Positions 37,370-47,320 of a stretch of 64,000 bases of DNA are shown here, in pieces. A program made the translations under genes and the position numbers. Positions within the stretch are counted from its first letter, which is position 1. Every line of letters begins with the position of its first letter. The notes under the pieces were generated by a model. That model had not been told where the DNA came from. It saw nothing but the letters and a program-made list of their open reading frames with translations, and searched no databases. The stretch spans positions 372,001 to 436,000 of the forward strand of contig NZ_BMIA01000001.1 in the NCBI RefSeq assembly GCF_014641595.1, in the 5' to 3' direction. Source of the DNA: Dyadobacter endophyticus. Lineage in GTDB: Bacteria; Bacteroidota; Bacteroidia; Cytophagales; Spirosomataceae.

Positions 37370-40300
37370 TTATTTAATATGGACGAATTTGTGTGTGTGA
37401 ACAGATCCGTCAGTGTGTGTGATGCGCAGAATATACACGCCCGCATCGAGCTTACTTACATCAACCTTACCTGATAAGGCCGCTCCTGAGCTGTAAACCT
37501 GCAAGCCTGCCAGGTTGTCGATCCGGATGGCTCTCACCTGCTTCCAGCTGGTAACTTTGAGCGTGAGCTCATTGCTAACCGGGTTAGGGTAGATGCTGCT
37601 TTCCAGCTTGCTTTCAAAGCGAACGCTTCTGATAGCGCTGAATGCAAACGTGCCATCGATATCGATCATTTTCAGGCGGAAGAGGTTATCGCCAACCTCC
37701 GGTTTGTGATCAACAAAAACGTAGGTCTTTCTCACCTTGCTTTCGCCTTGCGCCTGTACGCTGCCGATGGCCTTCCACGACTTGCCGTCAATGCTGCGTT
37801 GTACCTCGAAACGTTCCGAATTGGTTTCTTCGGAGGTTACCCAGTTCAATTCAGCAGTATTTTCACGCGCGGTTGCAGTGAAGGACACCAGCGTGACAGG
37901 AAGCGGTTTTTCCCAGCGGATCGTGTATGGTGCAGGCGGTGATTGCTCGCCGGCTTCATCCACGTAAGCATATTCAAACTTGATGCTGGTGTAACCCGTG
38001 CCTGTGAGCTTGATAGCCAGCGAGTCAGGATTGTAGTTCGGGATCACTTGTCCCGCCGTTACCAGCACACCGTTGTAATACAGCTCGCCATTGTCAGGAA
38101 GGGTTGTGATCACCACGGTGCGATCTCTGCCTGAACCATTCAATGTACCATCCTCGGGGTCGGTACCTGTCAGCTGAGCAGGCGTGGTGGTGCCTGTACC
38201 GGTGCTGGTATGCGTCCCGTTGAGCGGGATGATCGCATCGGTAGTCGGCTGATCGATCAGGTAATCCTTCGGATCTGCTACCGGCGGCTGCTGCACACCT
38301 AAGTTTGCATTGGTCACATCGGTAGTGGTCACTGTGATGTTTGGCAAAATACCATTCACCGTTCCGTCGCTTCCCGCATTGGCGCCCAGGTGTTCACCGG
38401 TGTTATTCCAACCGGTAGGCAGGCTAGGTGTCGTCGAGCCGGCCGCTGTCTGATGCAATACCACGCTGTAAGTACCTGGCACTACATTACCGAAGTCGTA
38501 AGAACCATTTGCATTGACAGGAACGGTCGCCACCGCATTTCCGGTGCTATCCACGAGCGTCACATACAATCCACTAGGAATAGCAATGGCCGAGGTGGTG
38601 TTGACTGTACTGTCGGTCAATGCATTGGCATCGTGGAAGACATTGCCGGAAAGACCAACTGCCGGTGCAGTGAATGGAGCCGTTACCGTGCTTTCATTGC
38701 TTACCGCACCACCGTTATCTGTTACTACAAAAGGAACAGAGGCGGTCACAGCGCCGTCGATAGGGTCAATCAAAACAGAAAGACCTGTTACCGGAACCGT
38801 TAATGAGTCCGGCCATGCGGTTTGCCCTGAACCCGGTGTTTCACCCGGAGCTACATAGGTAACACCATTGATGGTCACCGTTGTCACATTCTCTGGGAAT
38901 TCAGTGAATGTAATGGTTTCGACTGTTCCGTCAGCGTCTGTAAAATCAAACTCGTCCGAAATATCGACCGTTACCACACCCCCCGGATTGGGTTGTGAAG
39001 GCACTGCTGCATTTGTCGTAACCGGTGGGACCTGTACCCCGAAATTGGCATTGGTCACATCCGTTGTTGTCACTTCTATGCCCGTCAGCACACCATTGAC
39101 CGTTCCGTCGTTACCGGCAGCGGTTCCCAGGTTTTCACCTGTGTTGAGCCAGCCCGATGGGAGCGAAGGCGTAGCCGATCCGGCCGCAGTCTGGTGCAAT
39201 ACCACACTATAAGTACCCGGAGTAACATTGCCAAAGTCATAGGATCCGTCAGCCTGTATTGGAACAGTGGCTATCACAGTGCCAGTAGAGTCCACAAGCG
39301 ACGCATACAGTCCGGCCGGTATGGTTATCGGGCTTGTCGTGTTCACTGTGCTGTCAGTCAGTGCATTGGCATCATGGAATACGTTACCAGACAAGTTCAC
39401 AATTGGCGTCGTGAACGGTTTGGTTACCGAACTTTCGTTGCTTTCCAAACCGCCGTTGTCAGTCACGGTGAACGGTACATCCACAGTCGGGTTGCCATCG
39501 ATCGGGTCGACGAGCACTTCCAAACCGGTTACGGGAACAGTTACACCCGAATCAGGGAATACTTGCTGCCCGGCTCCGGGAGTCTGGCCTGGTGCCACAT
39601 AAGTCGTTCCATTGATGGTTACCGTGGTCACATTTGCAGGGAATTCTGTGAATGTGATGCTCTGTACGGTCCCATCCGGATCGGTGAAGTTGAAATCATC
39701 GGAGATATCCACGGTCACCGTGCCGCCAGGGTTTGGCGAAGAAGGCAGTGCCTCGTCGGTCGTAACCGGCGGCTGCTGCACACCAAAGTTCGCATTGGTC
39801 ACATCGGTAGTGGTCACTGTGATGTTTGGCAAAATACCATTCACTGTTCCGTCGCTTCCCGCATTGGCACCCAGGTGTTCACCCGTGTTATTCCAACCGG
39901 TAGGCAGGCTAGGTGTCGTCGAGCCAGCCGCTGTCTGATGCAATACCACGCTGTAAGTACCTGGCTCTACATCACCGAAGTCGTAAGAACCGTCTGCATT
40001 CACAGGAACAGTCGCTACCACAGCACCAGTGCTGTCGATAAGCGATACGAAAAGGCCAGTCGGGATCGTAGTCACCGAGCCGGTTGTATTGACTGTATTG
40101 TCAGTCAATGCATCGGCGTCATGGAAGACGTTGCCGGAAAGTTGTACAACCGGTACAGTGAAGTCGGCGGTTACAGTGCTGACGTTACTTTCCAGTCCGC
40201 CATTGTCGGTCACAAAGAACGGGATTTCTACTACCGCGCCGCCATCGACAGGATCGACAACAACAGACAGGCCTGTCGCAGGAAGCGTTAGGTTACCAGC

Positions 40301-43300
40301 CGGCCAAACCTGCTGTCCAGCACCCGGAGTTGTGCCCGGGGCCACATAGGTTGTGCCATTGATGGTGATCGTCGTAACATCCTCGGGGAATTCCGTGAAG
40401 GTAATCGATGCAACAGTTCCATCAGTATCAGTCAAGCCGAAATGCGAGGTCAGGTCAACGGTCGTCGTACCACCAGGGTTTGGCTGGGTCGGCTCTGTCC
40501 CGCCGGTGGTTACCGGTGGCAGCTGAATACCGAAGTTCGCATTGGTTACATTGGTTCCCGCTACGGTTACACCGGTAAGGATACCATTCACACCCGCGTC
40601 GCTACCTACGCCTGAGCCCAGGTTCTCGCCCGTGTTCACCCATCCCGCAGGAAGGCTTGGAGTAGTAGAACCAGTTGAAGTCTGGTGCAATACGATGCTG
40701 TAATCGCCGGGAGCGGTTACACCGAAATCGTAAGTGCCATCTGCATTCACAGGAACTGTTTTTACAGCCGCACCGGTGTTATCCACCAAAGTCACAAACA
40801 GACCGGTCGGGATAGCTGGGTCGGTGGCTGTGCTGTTGACAGTCACATCTTTCAAAGCATTGGCATCGTGGAATACATTACCTGTCAGCGTTACCGGTGC
40901 AAAACATGCCTCAGGCGCATTGATAGCTACATTGACCTGTTTCACCAACTGGCATTGACTTGCATTATCGGTCACAGTCACTGTGTAAGTTCTCGGCGAG
41001 CTGGTAGTGACGGTCGGGTTGGCGATGAATGCATTGGAAAGGCCTATAGACGGGCTCCATGCGTACGAGTAACTTCCCGACGAGGTTACATTCAAAGGCA
41101 GGCTTGCCGAAGTACCTTCACACAATGTCACATCGCCTGTGGTAGCGGAGATGGTGTTCGCGTTCACTACAACGACTACCTCTTTATAGTTGCTGCAACC
41201 GGTTACCGTGTTAGTCTGCGTAAGGCGGTAAGTTTGGGTAGAACTAGCGGCGATCGTAGTAGACGTCGCGTTCGGGCTGGTTACGCCAGCGACAGGGCTC
41301 CATTGCCAGGTACTGTTTGCAGGAGCGGCTCCGGCCAGCGCCAGGGTTGCCACGCCGCCTTCGCAAATCGCAGTGTTACCCGTGATGGTAAAGTTGTTAG
41401 GCGTATTGACGGTTACTATTACCTGATCGGTCGTAGTACAGCCATTTATAGTAACGCTAACCGTGTAGGTGGTTGTTACGGTCGGCTTCACTGTCGGCTG
41501 GGCCACATTAGCGGCGCCTACGATGCTCGCTCCTGTCCAGGAATAGGTCGCACCTGCGATGGCAGGGGTGCCGATTACGGCGGATTCACCAGGGCACAAG
41601 GTGGCGTCGCTGCCAGCATTGGCCGACGGGCTCACTTTAACCTGATCGGTGAACACACAACCGCTAGGCAGGGTCACTGTTACCGAATAGATCGTTTCTG
41701 TGGTCACGGTGGCAGTCGGATTAGCCGCAGTTGCGCTGCTCAAACCGGTTGCCGGTACCCAAAGGTATGTCGCACCGGCAGGGGCCGCCGGGTTTCCGGC
41801 TGCTCCGTATCCTATCGCAATGGGACCCGCAGGGCATACGCTCTGGTCGGCCAGATCCAGGCCGGTTACGGGATTGACAGTCAATGTCACCTGATCGGTC
41901 AGCGGGGTGCTACATCCGGGATAACTTACTTTTACCACGTAGGTAGCCGTTGCTGTCGGGTTGAGCACAGTCGGGTTGGCAGCTGTGGTGCTGCTGAGCC
42001 CAATCGCGGGCGTAACGCCATCGGCCATAAACCATTCGTATTGTGCCAACGGCTCGGCCGATCGTCCCAGCTGCGCAGGCTCTCCCTGGCAAGTGGTGAT
42101 AGCTGCGCCTGCATACTCGCCGGTGGTAACGGTGTTGCGTAGTACAACCGTATCCTTGTCCATACAGCCCGACAACGGGTCAGTAACGGTCACAATAAAA
42201 CTTTGGGGCGTCGCAGCTGCGAATTGTACCTGTGGCTGGGCATCGGTTGGGCCTGTACCATTGGTCCATGCTGCATTGGAAGGTTCCCATGCGTAGGTCC
42301 AGTTGGTACCGGCGGGGCCGGGGCTGCCCAGGGTCACGGTCGCGCCGTTACAAACTGCACGGTCGTTGCCTGCGTCGGCAACCGGTGCGGATACATTCAC
42401 CATCAGGGTGTCGCGGTTGCGGCAGCCGGAAGCGGTTTCAGTAATAGCCACACGGAACTGGGTTGTACCATTGACGGTTGCGGTCGGGTTGGAAGCCGTG
42501 CTGCTGCTCAACCCGGTAGCGGGATCCCACAGGTAAGTAAAGCCTGCCACCGCCGTGCTGCCGATTTGAATGGCCGTTCCCGGACAAGTGTATTTGTCTT
42601 CCGCTGTGAATACCGGTAATGACCATCCCGGAGGGTTGATCACAATTGATTTCTGGCAGGAGATAGACCCATCAAATTTGTTGGTAATCGTGACGGTGAT
42701 CGTCGCTTGCGCGGTGGAGGTAATGGTTACCGTCGGTGCACTTGCATTGTCAACCAGGTTGGCAGGGCTCCATGAGAAGTTGTAGTTGGATGGGTCAGCG
42801 ATGCTGGTACCCAGTTTCAGGGCCACTGCGCCGAATACTTTCGGACAAGCCTGGCCTGAAAGTGTGAGTATTTCAAAATCACAGCCTCCCGTACCTGTGC
42901 ACGGCTGCACCGACACGTCAGCCGAGCAGGTCACGCCATTCAGGGTGACTGTGCGGCGGAAGACGGTTACACCGCTGTTGCTTTTCAGGTAAGCATCCTG
43001 GCCCGCGTTGGCGGTTTGCAGAATCGAACCGTCTCCGGACACGACGCTCCACGTATAGGTTGCGCCTGCCGCATTTTGTTCATCCATGTGTCTGCTCCAA
43101 AGAGGTCCGCAAACAGTTTCATCCTGGTTAGTGATGCGGTTGTTCAGCACTGATACTTTCACTTCGTCGGTGAAGGAGCATCCTCCTTTAATGGCAGATA
43201 CCGTATAATTGATCGTCCCACCAGCCACGGCTGCGGTTCCGGCATTGAACACGGGATTGGCCACCTGCGAAGCGGAAAGATACTGACCCGATGTCCAGGT

Positions 43301-45820
43301 ATAGGCAAATGTAGCGTCCGCGGTGCCGCCCAGGGTGACAGAGGTATTCTTACAAATCGTCTTGTCCGTGCCTGCAAACGCCAATGTGCTATTTGGGGCT
43401 GTCACCGGGGTTACGGTGATGTCATCTGTCGTAACACAAGTTGTTCCGCTCTTTTGCTGCACCGTCACTGTCAACCGGTATACGGTCGCGGTTGTTGGGT
43501 TAGCAATGGGCTGCGCACAGGTGGTACAGCTTAGTGATGAAATCGGGTCACCGGAAATCCTTGTCCAAACATATGAAACCGAAGGGCTCGAAACGGGTGG
43601 CGCGCCGATCTGAACGCCACCGGCCCCCTGGCAGATCGCCTTGTCGGTGCCTGCATTGGCGATAGCGGGAACGATTGTAACCTGATCGATATCCACGCAG
43701 CCTACAGCATCGGTTACCTGTAATGTGTAGGTCGTTGCTTCGGTAATGCCCGGTGTAGTCCAAGTGCCGGTAGAAGCGAGCGGTGTACCGTTGCTGGTGC
43801 TGCCTTCATACCACGCATAGGTGTAGGAAGGCGTCCCGCCGGAAGCGGTACCTGCGAGCTGTACCGTATTCGAGCCGGGCCCGCAGACAAACCACTGAGG
43901 CCCGTCGGCATTGGCAATAGGCGATACATCGGTACCGATGATCACCGATGCCACCCCGGAGCTGTCTACTGTTTTGAAACCGCAAAAGCCGTCGTTGACC
44001 TTCACGATCCGGCGGTAGTAAGCCGAGGTATTTCTGGCCAGTGGCTGTAAATCCTTGAAGACCTCACCGGGCATGTCGGTCCACGGCCCTGTCGCGCTTT
44101 CAGCAATTTGCCATTGGTAAAGCATCGTCGTGCTGTACCCGGCCGGAGCAGTAATCGTTGCCGGACTGGCATTGATCACCTGTGGAATACCCAGGATACA
44201 GGCCTGCTGACTGGCCGGCGAAAGCGTAGTTGTAGCGAACTGAAGGTTAGGAATGGGCTGTGCTGAAAGCTTCCAAACATACTGGGAGCGAATATTTACG
44301 TTCGCCGTCGGCGTGACTGCATAGTGGCAAGGGCCGAATTGGGCGTCAGTCAAATAAGTCCCGGCCGCATAGATATCGCCCGCAGCGTCAACACCAACGG
44401 ATAGCCCGTCATCAAGGGCTAAGGTAGCGGCTGCCCCTCCCGCTGTTTTGATCCATACGAAACCCGCATCGGTGGTGTATTTGCTTACAAAAATGTCTGT
44501 GCTGGCGATGAAAGAGCCCCGATTGGTCACCTTAACAACCCCTGCGCCCGGATCCCAGTCGCGATCCAGGAGCGCGGCCGCATTTGAATAGCGACCAGTG
44601 GCCAACAGGTTTCCGGCATTGTCGAGCGTAATGTCTCCAACAACATTACCCTGAAACATTCCCCAGACGTAATTCCCGCTTCCATCCCATTTGGTGATGA
44701 AACCGGCTGCTGGGATGTCGGTGGTACCCGGACCCGGGTCCAGGTCCATAGTTCCTCCCGCGTTTCCGCCGATATAGATGTTTCCGGCATTGTCTGCCTC
44801 GATCTCGCTCACCGAGCTGGAGCTGGTATTGGCAATCGTCTTGACCCACTGAAATGTTCCGGCGCCGTCCAGCTTGGTGACAAAGCCCGTTTGGGTGGTC
44901 GTTGCAGGAATAGTAAAGGGCCCAAAATCGGAAACTCCAGCAGGTGAGAACACAGTTCCTCCGACAAATACGTTACCATTGCCATCAACATCCAGAGTAG
45001 ATCCATTGTCGCTAGTTGGGCCACCCATTCGCCTGGCCCATATAAATGTGCCATCCGAAGCCAATTTTAAGACATATGAATCTGTCCATCCACCCGCGGA
45101 TGTCAACGCGGACACACCGGCGCCCGGGTTGAAGTCGACCGTATTGGCAAAGTTACCAGCAACATAAATATTTCCTGCGCCGTCGGTCTTGATGTCATTC
45201 CCAGCGCCAGTGATCGTTACCTCTACGGAAACGTCCGCTAACCGGATAGCCCAGGAATAATTCCCGTTACTGTCGAGCTTAAGTACAAACGTTTCCGTGC
45301 CGCTTGTCACTCTGGTCGAAAGTTCTGCCACGCCACTGCCGGGGTTGAAGTCGGCGGTTCCTCTGAAGGACCCGGTGATAACCAGATTTCCGGACGCATC
45401 AACCGCGATGGCGGAAGTGCTGACCAAAACTGTAGCGCTGATCTGTTTGACCCATACCAGGTTTTTGTTTTTATCCAGCTTCTGGATATAAGCATATTGG
45501 CCGGAAGTGCCTACGGTCAAGGGGCTTACGCCGGGGCCCGGATCGAAATCAACTGTTTCGACGGAACGCCCGATCATATAGGTATTTCCGGCCGCGTCCG
45601 TAATGCCGCCTTGCGGAATGGCTTGTGCTGCCGGTGTAACAAGGCCGGCTTCTGCGATCCAGACCTGGCCTACATCCTGCGCTTTCGCGGGAACGGAATT
45701 AAGCCAGAGTATCAAAAAGCAGCATAAAATGGCCAGCCCGGGGAAGCCAGCCATTCGTGTTCGATTCACCAACCGCGTGACGGTGGGTACAACGAACTTG
45801 ATAAATAATTGTTTCTTCAT
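37370..45820 (-). CDS. giant adhesin-like repeat protein with T9SS sorting domain
   Basis: The 2816-residue protein has a signal peptide (about 1-48, ending AKAQ), an SBBP-type beta-propeller region (about 50-510) with repeats such as DPGPGVSPL, GNVFVGGT and KLDSNGNYSW, about a dozen Ig/PKD-like units of roughly 80 residues (about 520-1640) with ATGLSSATAANPTATV, three and a half repeats of about 247 residues (about 1643-2480) each combining GNVFHDANALTD (SdrD B-like) with a second beta domain, and a fibronectin-like linker plus T9SS domain (about 2620-2816). No catalytic motif is seen. It is probably an adhesin or surface fibre. Two response regulator genes lie directly upstream on the same strand. 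The many antisense open frames here are shadows. Confidence 0.88.
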   Translation of the reverse strand: MKKQLFIKFVVPTVTRLVNRTRMAGFPGLAILCCFLILWLNSVPAKAQDVGQVWIAEAGLVTPAAQAIPQGGITDAAGNTYMIGRSVETVDFDPGPGVSPLTVGTSGQYAYIQKLDKNKNLVWVKQISATVLVSTSAIAVDASGNLVITGSFRGTADFNPGSGVAELSTRVTSGTETFVLKLDSNGNYSWAIRLADVSVEVTITGAGNDIKTDGAGNIYVAGNFANTVDFNPGAGVSALTSAGGWTDSYVLKLASDGTFIWARRMGGPTSDNGSTLDVDGNGNVFVGGTVFSPAGVSDFGPFTIPATTTQTGFVTKLDGAGTFQWVKTIANTSSSSVSEIEADNAGNIYIGGNAGGTMDLDPGPGTTDIPAAGFITKWDGSGNYVWGMFQGNVVGDITLDNAGNLLATGRYSNAAALLDRDWDPGAGVVKVTNRGSFIASTDIFVSKYTTDAGFVWIKTAGGAAATLALDDGLSVGVDAAGDIYAAGTYLTDAQFGPCHYAVTPTANVNIRSQYVWKLSAQPIPNLQFATTTLSPASQQACILGIPQVINASPATITAPAGYSTTMLYQWQIAESATGPWTDMPGEVFKDLQPLARNTSAYYRRIVKVNDGFCGFKTVDSSGVASVIIGTDVSPIANADGPQWFVCGPGSNTVQLAGTASGGTPSYTYAWYEGSTSNGTPLASTGTWTTPGITEATTYTLQVTDAVGCVDIDQVTIVPAIANAGTDKAICQGAGGVQIGAPPVSSPSVSYVWTRISGDPISSLSCTTCAQPIANPTTATVYRLTVTVQQKSGTTCVTTDDITVTPVTAPNSTLAFAGTDKTICKNTSVTLGGTADATFAYTWTSGQYLSASQVANPVFNAGTAAVAGGTINYTVSAIKGGCSFTDEVKVSVLNNRITNQDETVCGPLWSRHMDEQNAAGATYTWSVVSGDGSILQTANAGQDAYLKSNSGVTVFRRTVTLNGVTCSADVSVQPCTGTGGCDFEILTLSGQACPKVFGAVALKLGTSIADPSNYNFSWSPANLVDNASAPTVTITSTAQATITVTITNKFDGSISCQKSIVINPPGWSLPVFTAEDKYTCPGTAIQIGSTAVAGFTYLWDPATGLSSSTASNPTATVNGTTQFRVAITETASGCRNRDTLMVNVSAPVADAGNDRAVCNGATVTLGSPGPAGTNWTYAWEPSNAAWTNGTGPTDAQPQVQFAAATPQSFIVTVTDPLSGCMDKDTVVLRNTVTTGEYAGAAITTCQGEPAQLGRSAEPLAQYEWFMADGVTPAIGLSSTTAANPTVLNPTATATYVVKVSYPGCSTPLTDQVTLTVNPVTGLDLADQSVCPAGPIAIGYGAAGNPAAPAGATYLWVPATGLSSATAANPTATVTTETIYSVTVTLPSGCVFTDQVKVSPSANAGSDATLCPGESAVIGTPAIAGATYSWTGASIVGAANVAQPTVKPTVTTTYTVSVTINGCTTTDQVIVTVNTPNNFTITGNTAICEGGVATLALAGAAPANSTWQWSPVAGVTSPNATSTTIAASSTQTYRLTQTNTVTGCSNYKEVVVVVNANTISATTGDVTLCEGTSASLPLNVTSSGSYSYAWSPSIGLSNAFIANPTVTTSSPRTYTVTVTDNASQCQLVKQVNVAINAPEACFAPVTLTGNVFHDANALKDVTVNSTATDPAIPTGLFVTLVDNTGAAVKTVPVNADGTYDFGVTAPGDYSIVLHQTSTGSTTPSLPAGWVNTGENLGSGVGSDAGVNGILTGVTVAGTNVTNANFGIQLPPVTTGGTEPTQPNPGGTTTVDLTSHFGLTDTDGTVASITFTEFPEDVTTITINGTTYVAPGTTPGAGQQVWPAGNLTLPATGLSVVVDPVDGGAVVEIPFFVTDNGGLESNVSTVTADFTVPVVQLSGNVFHDADALTDNTVNTTGSVTTIPTGLFVSLIDSTGAVVATVPVNADGSYDFGDVEPGTYSVVLHQTAAGSTTPSLPTGWNNTGEHLGANAGSDGTVNGILPNITVTTTDVTNANFGVQQPPVTTDEALPSSPNPGGTVTVDISDDFNFTDPDGTVQSITFTEFPANVTTVTINGTTYVAPGQTPGAGQQVFPDSGVTVPVTGLEVLVDPIDGNPTVDVPFTVTDNGGLESNESSVTKPFTTPIVNLSGNVFHDANALTDSTVNTTSPITIPAGLYASLVDSTGTVIATVPIQADGSYDFGNVTPGTYSVVLHQTAAGSATPSLPSGWLNTGENLGTAAGNDGTVNGVLTGIEVTTTDVTNANFGVQVPPVTTNAAVPSQPNPGGVVTVDISDEFDFTDADGTVETITFTEFPENVTTVTINGVTYVAPGETPGSGQTAWPDSLTVPVTGLSVLIDPIDGAVTASVPFVVTDNGGAVSNESTVTAPFTAPAVGLSGNVFHDANALTDSTVNTTSAIAIPSGLYVTLVDSTGNAVATVPVNANGSYDFGNVVPGTYSVVLHQTAAGSTTPSLPTGWNNTGEHLGANAGSDGTVNGILPNITVTTTDVTNANLGVQQPPVADPKDYLIDQPTTDAIIPLNGTHTSTGTGTTTPAQLTGTDPEDGTLNGSGRDRTVVITTLPDNGELYYNGVLVTAGQVIPNYNPDSLAIKLTGTGYTSIKFEYAYVDEAGEQSPPAPYTIRWEKPLPVTLVSFTATARENTAELNWVTSEETNSERFEVQRSIDGKSWKAIGSVQAQGESKVRKTYVFVDHKPEVGDNLFRLKMIDIDGTFAFSAIRSVRFESKLESSIYPNPVSNELTLKVTSWKQVRAIRIDNLAGLQVYSSGAALSGKVDVSKLDAGVYILRITHTDGSVHTHKFVHIK
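38280..40890 (-). repeat. four coding repeats of about 745 bp (last one partial)
   Basis: GNVFHDA motifs recur near 40880, 40135, 39390 and 38650, a period of about 745 bp. Stretches of near identity are unevenly distributed: the end of repeat 2 (39765-39965) and of repeat 4 (38281-38480) differ by only a handful of bases, while repeat 3 differs clearly there. Confidence 0.85.
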
Positions 45821-45921
45821 TTAATGTAGAGTTTGGTTCGTGAAAAGAGCCTTTTGAACGTGCATTTTTATTTTATCATAGGCAACAGCGGATTAGGATG
45901 AACGACTTTCAGGGTTGTGCG

Positions 45922-46548
45922 TTAGCGCTCGACTTTCTTTGCCAGCTCGATGACACTTGATACGCCCAGTTTTTCGAATATTCTGGCTTTATAGGTGCTG
46001 ACCGTATTTGCGCGGAGGTTTAAACTCAATGCGATTTCTTTAACCCACTGGCCTTCTATCAGCCTGTCCATCACTTCCTTCTCACGACCGGATAGCCCGT
46101 TAGCTTTTTTCACGCGTTTTGCGGATCGGTTGTTTGCGGTAACGGCTTCCAGCAATCGCTCTTGGACCGCCAGGCTCACATACCGTCCGTTTTTCAGGAC
46201 CGTAGCGATCGCACTAACCATTTCCTCTTTTTTGGCTGATTTAGACAAGTAGCCGTTCGCCCCGGCAGTGATGTATTCCAGGGCGTGCGTTTGTTCATCT
46301 GCGGCCAAACATATGAGTATGATAGTGCCAGGTTGTATTTGCCTAATGCGTTCGATCGTCGACCTGCGTTTTTCTCCCGGGATGTCGATATCCAGGATAA
46401 CCAGATCAAACTGCGACCTTTGGATATGCGATATTCCAGCCTCAAAACTGTCGACTTCCGTGATTGTTGCCTCACGATACAGTTCGTTAAGCACAATCTT
46501 CTGACTCATGCGGACCAACAAGTAGTCTTCAATCAATAGAATTTTCAT
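45922..46548 (-). CDS. LuxR/NarL family response regulator
   Basis: The 208 residues (second of two adjacent ATGs; the frame opens at 46551) contain a receiver domain (about 1-118) with acidic pair Glu7-Asp8 (LIEDY), phospho-acceptor Asp53 (VILDIDIPG) and Lys in LSKSAKK, then a LuxR helix-turn-helix (about 145-205, GLSGREKEVMDRLIEGQWVKEIA). It should be a DNA-binding output protein of a two-component system; no histidine kinase is next to it. It lies 101 nt upstream of the giant T9SS gene and 41 nt downstream of another regulator, so all three may be co-transcribed. Confidence 0.9.
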   Translation of the reverse strand: MKILLIEDYLLVRMSQKIVLNELYREATITEVDSFEAGISHIQRSQFDLVILDIDIPGEKRRSTIERIRQIQPGTIILICLAADEQTHALEYITAGANGYLSKSAKKEEMVSAIATVLKNGRYVSLAVQERLLEAVTANNRSAKRVKKANGLSGREKEVMDRLIEGQWVKEIALSLNLRANTVSTYKARIFEKLGVSSVIELAKKVER

Positions 46549-46592
46549 CATTTGGAAATGTGCTGATTAGGGTGCTGAGAAATGGTTGGCTG

Positions 46593-47216
46593 TTATTGTC
46601 TCTTGTTAAGCAAAACCCGGTTAAGCTTGATGGCCAGTTCAACGATGTTGTCAACTTCGAGTTTGCGGAAGATTTTACGCTTATAGTAGCCCACGCTTTT
46701 GGGACTTGTTCCGGTGATGATTGCGATCTCCTGGTGCGACTTGTTGATCACCAGCAAATCGGCCATTACTTCTTCTCTTTTGGTCAATTTCTGGTTAAGT
46801 GGTTTTTCGACAATATGTGACAGTAGCTGCTGCTGAATATCGGAACTGACGAACCTGACATTCTTTTCTGCCCTTCTGAGCCCCTCATTGATTTCTTCCG
46901 GCAAAGCCTTATTTGAAAAAAGCGCTGCTACTCCCGCCCGGATAAAGCGGTACATAAATTGGGTCTGCTCGCCCAGGTTAACCAGAATGGCTGTTTCGGG
47001 ATTCTGTTTTCTGAATACGCCCAGCAGTGATATATCCTTTGCGTCTGAGGTGCCTGCATCCAGTATCATAGCCCGGAACTTTTGCCTGGCTGAATATTCA
47101 TTGGCATTTCGCAGAGAATCGGTTTCATCAATGAGGCTTTCGGGGTCTTCACGTTTGATGACCGCACGTATCGCGATGGAAAATAAATGGTTATCGGTAA
47201 CGATTAATATCGTCAT
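46593..47216 (-). CDS. atypical LuxR/NarL family response regulator
   Basis: The 207 residues have a receiver-like domain (about 1-115) and a LuxR helix-turn-helix (about 142-203, KLTKREEVMADLLVINKSHQEIA). Asp53 (MILDAG) aligns with the phospho-acceptor, but the acidic pocket is reduced to Thr7-Asp8 (IVTDN) and the Ser/Thr switch position reads Asn-Leu (LVNLGE), so phosphorylation may be weak or absent. It is adjacent to the more canonical regulator at 45922-46548 and similar enough to be an old duplicate. Target genes may be the giant gene downstream or the surface cluster upstream. Confidence 0.85.
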   Translation of the reverse strand: MTILIVTDNHLFSIAIRAVIKREDPESLIDETDSLRNANEYSARQKFRAMILDAGTSDAKDISLLGVFRKQNPETAILVNLGEQTQFMYRFIRAGVAALFSNKALPEEINEGLRRAEKNVRFVSSDIQQQLLSHIVEKPLNQKLTKREEVMADLLVINKSHQEIAIITGTSPKSVGYYKRKIFRKLEVDNIVELAIKLNRVLLNKRQ

Positions 47217-47270
47217 GGTTTGGTAGGGTTATTCATGTAAATGGTGCTTGCGTAATCTGCGTACGAGAAT

Positions 47271-47314
47271 GAATGCGAAATCCGGGTGGCGATTTTGCCA
47301 CCCGGAGCGCATTC
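47271..47314 (-). terminator. two-part hairpin downstream of T9SS gene copy 1
   Basis: Inner stem TCCGGGTGGC (47281-47290) with GCCACCCGGA (47297-47306) and outer stem GAATGCG (47271-47277) with CGCATTC (47308-47314) form a long structure just after the stop at 47321. The copy at 50369 differs by one compensated base pair. It probably ends or stabilises the upstream transcript. Confidence 0.75.
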
Positions 47315-47320
47315 CCGTCA

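Noticed and set aside
38390..42626. Long antisense reading frames on the plus strand (up to about 485 codons, at 39194-40291 and 40685-42142)
   Set aside because: They lie opposite the repeat-rich giant gene, lack recognisable domains, are rich in Cys, Arg and Ser, and follow from low stop frequency in the antisense of Thr/Val/Gly-rich coding repeats.
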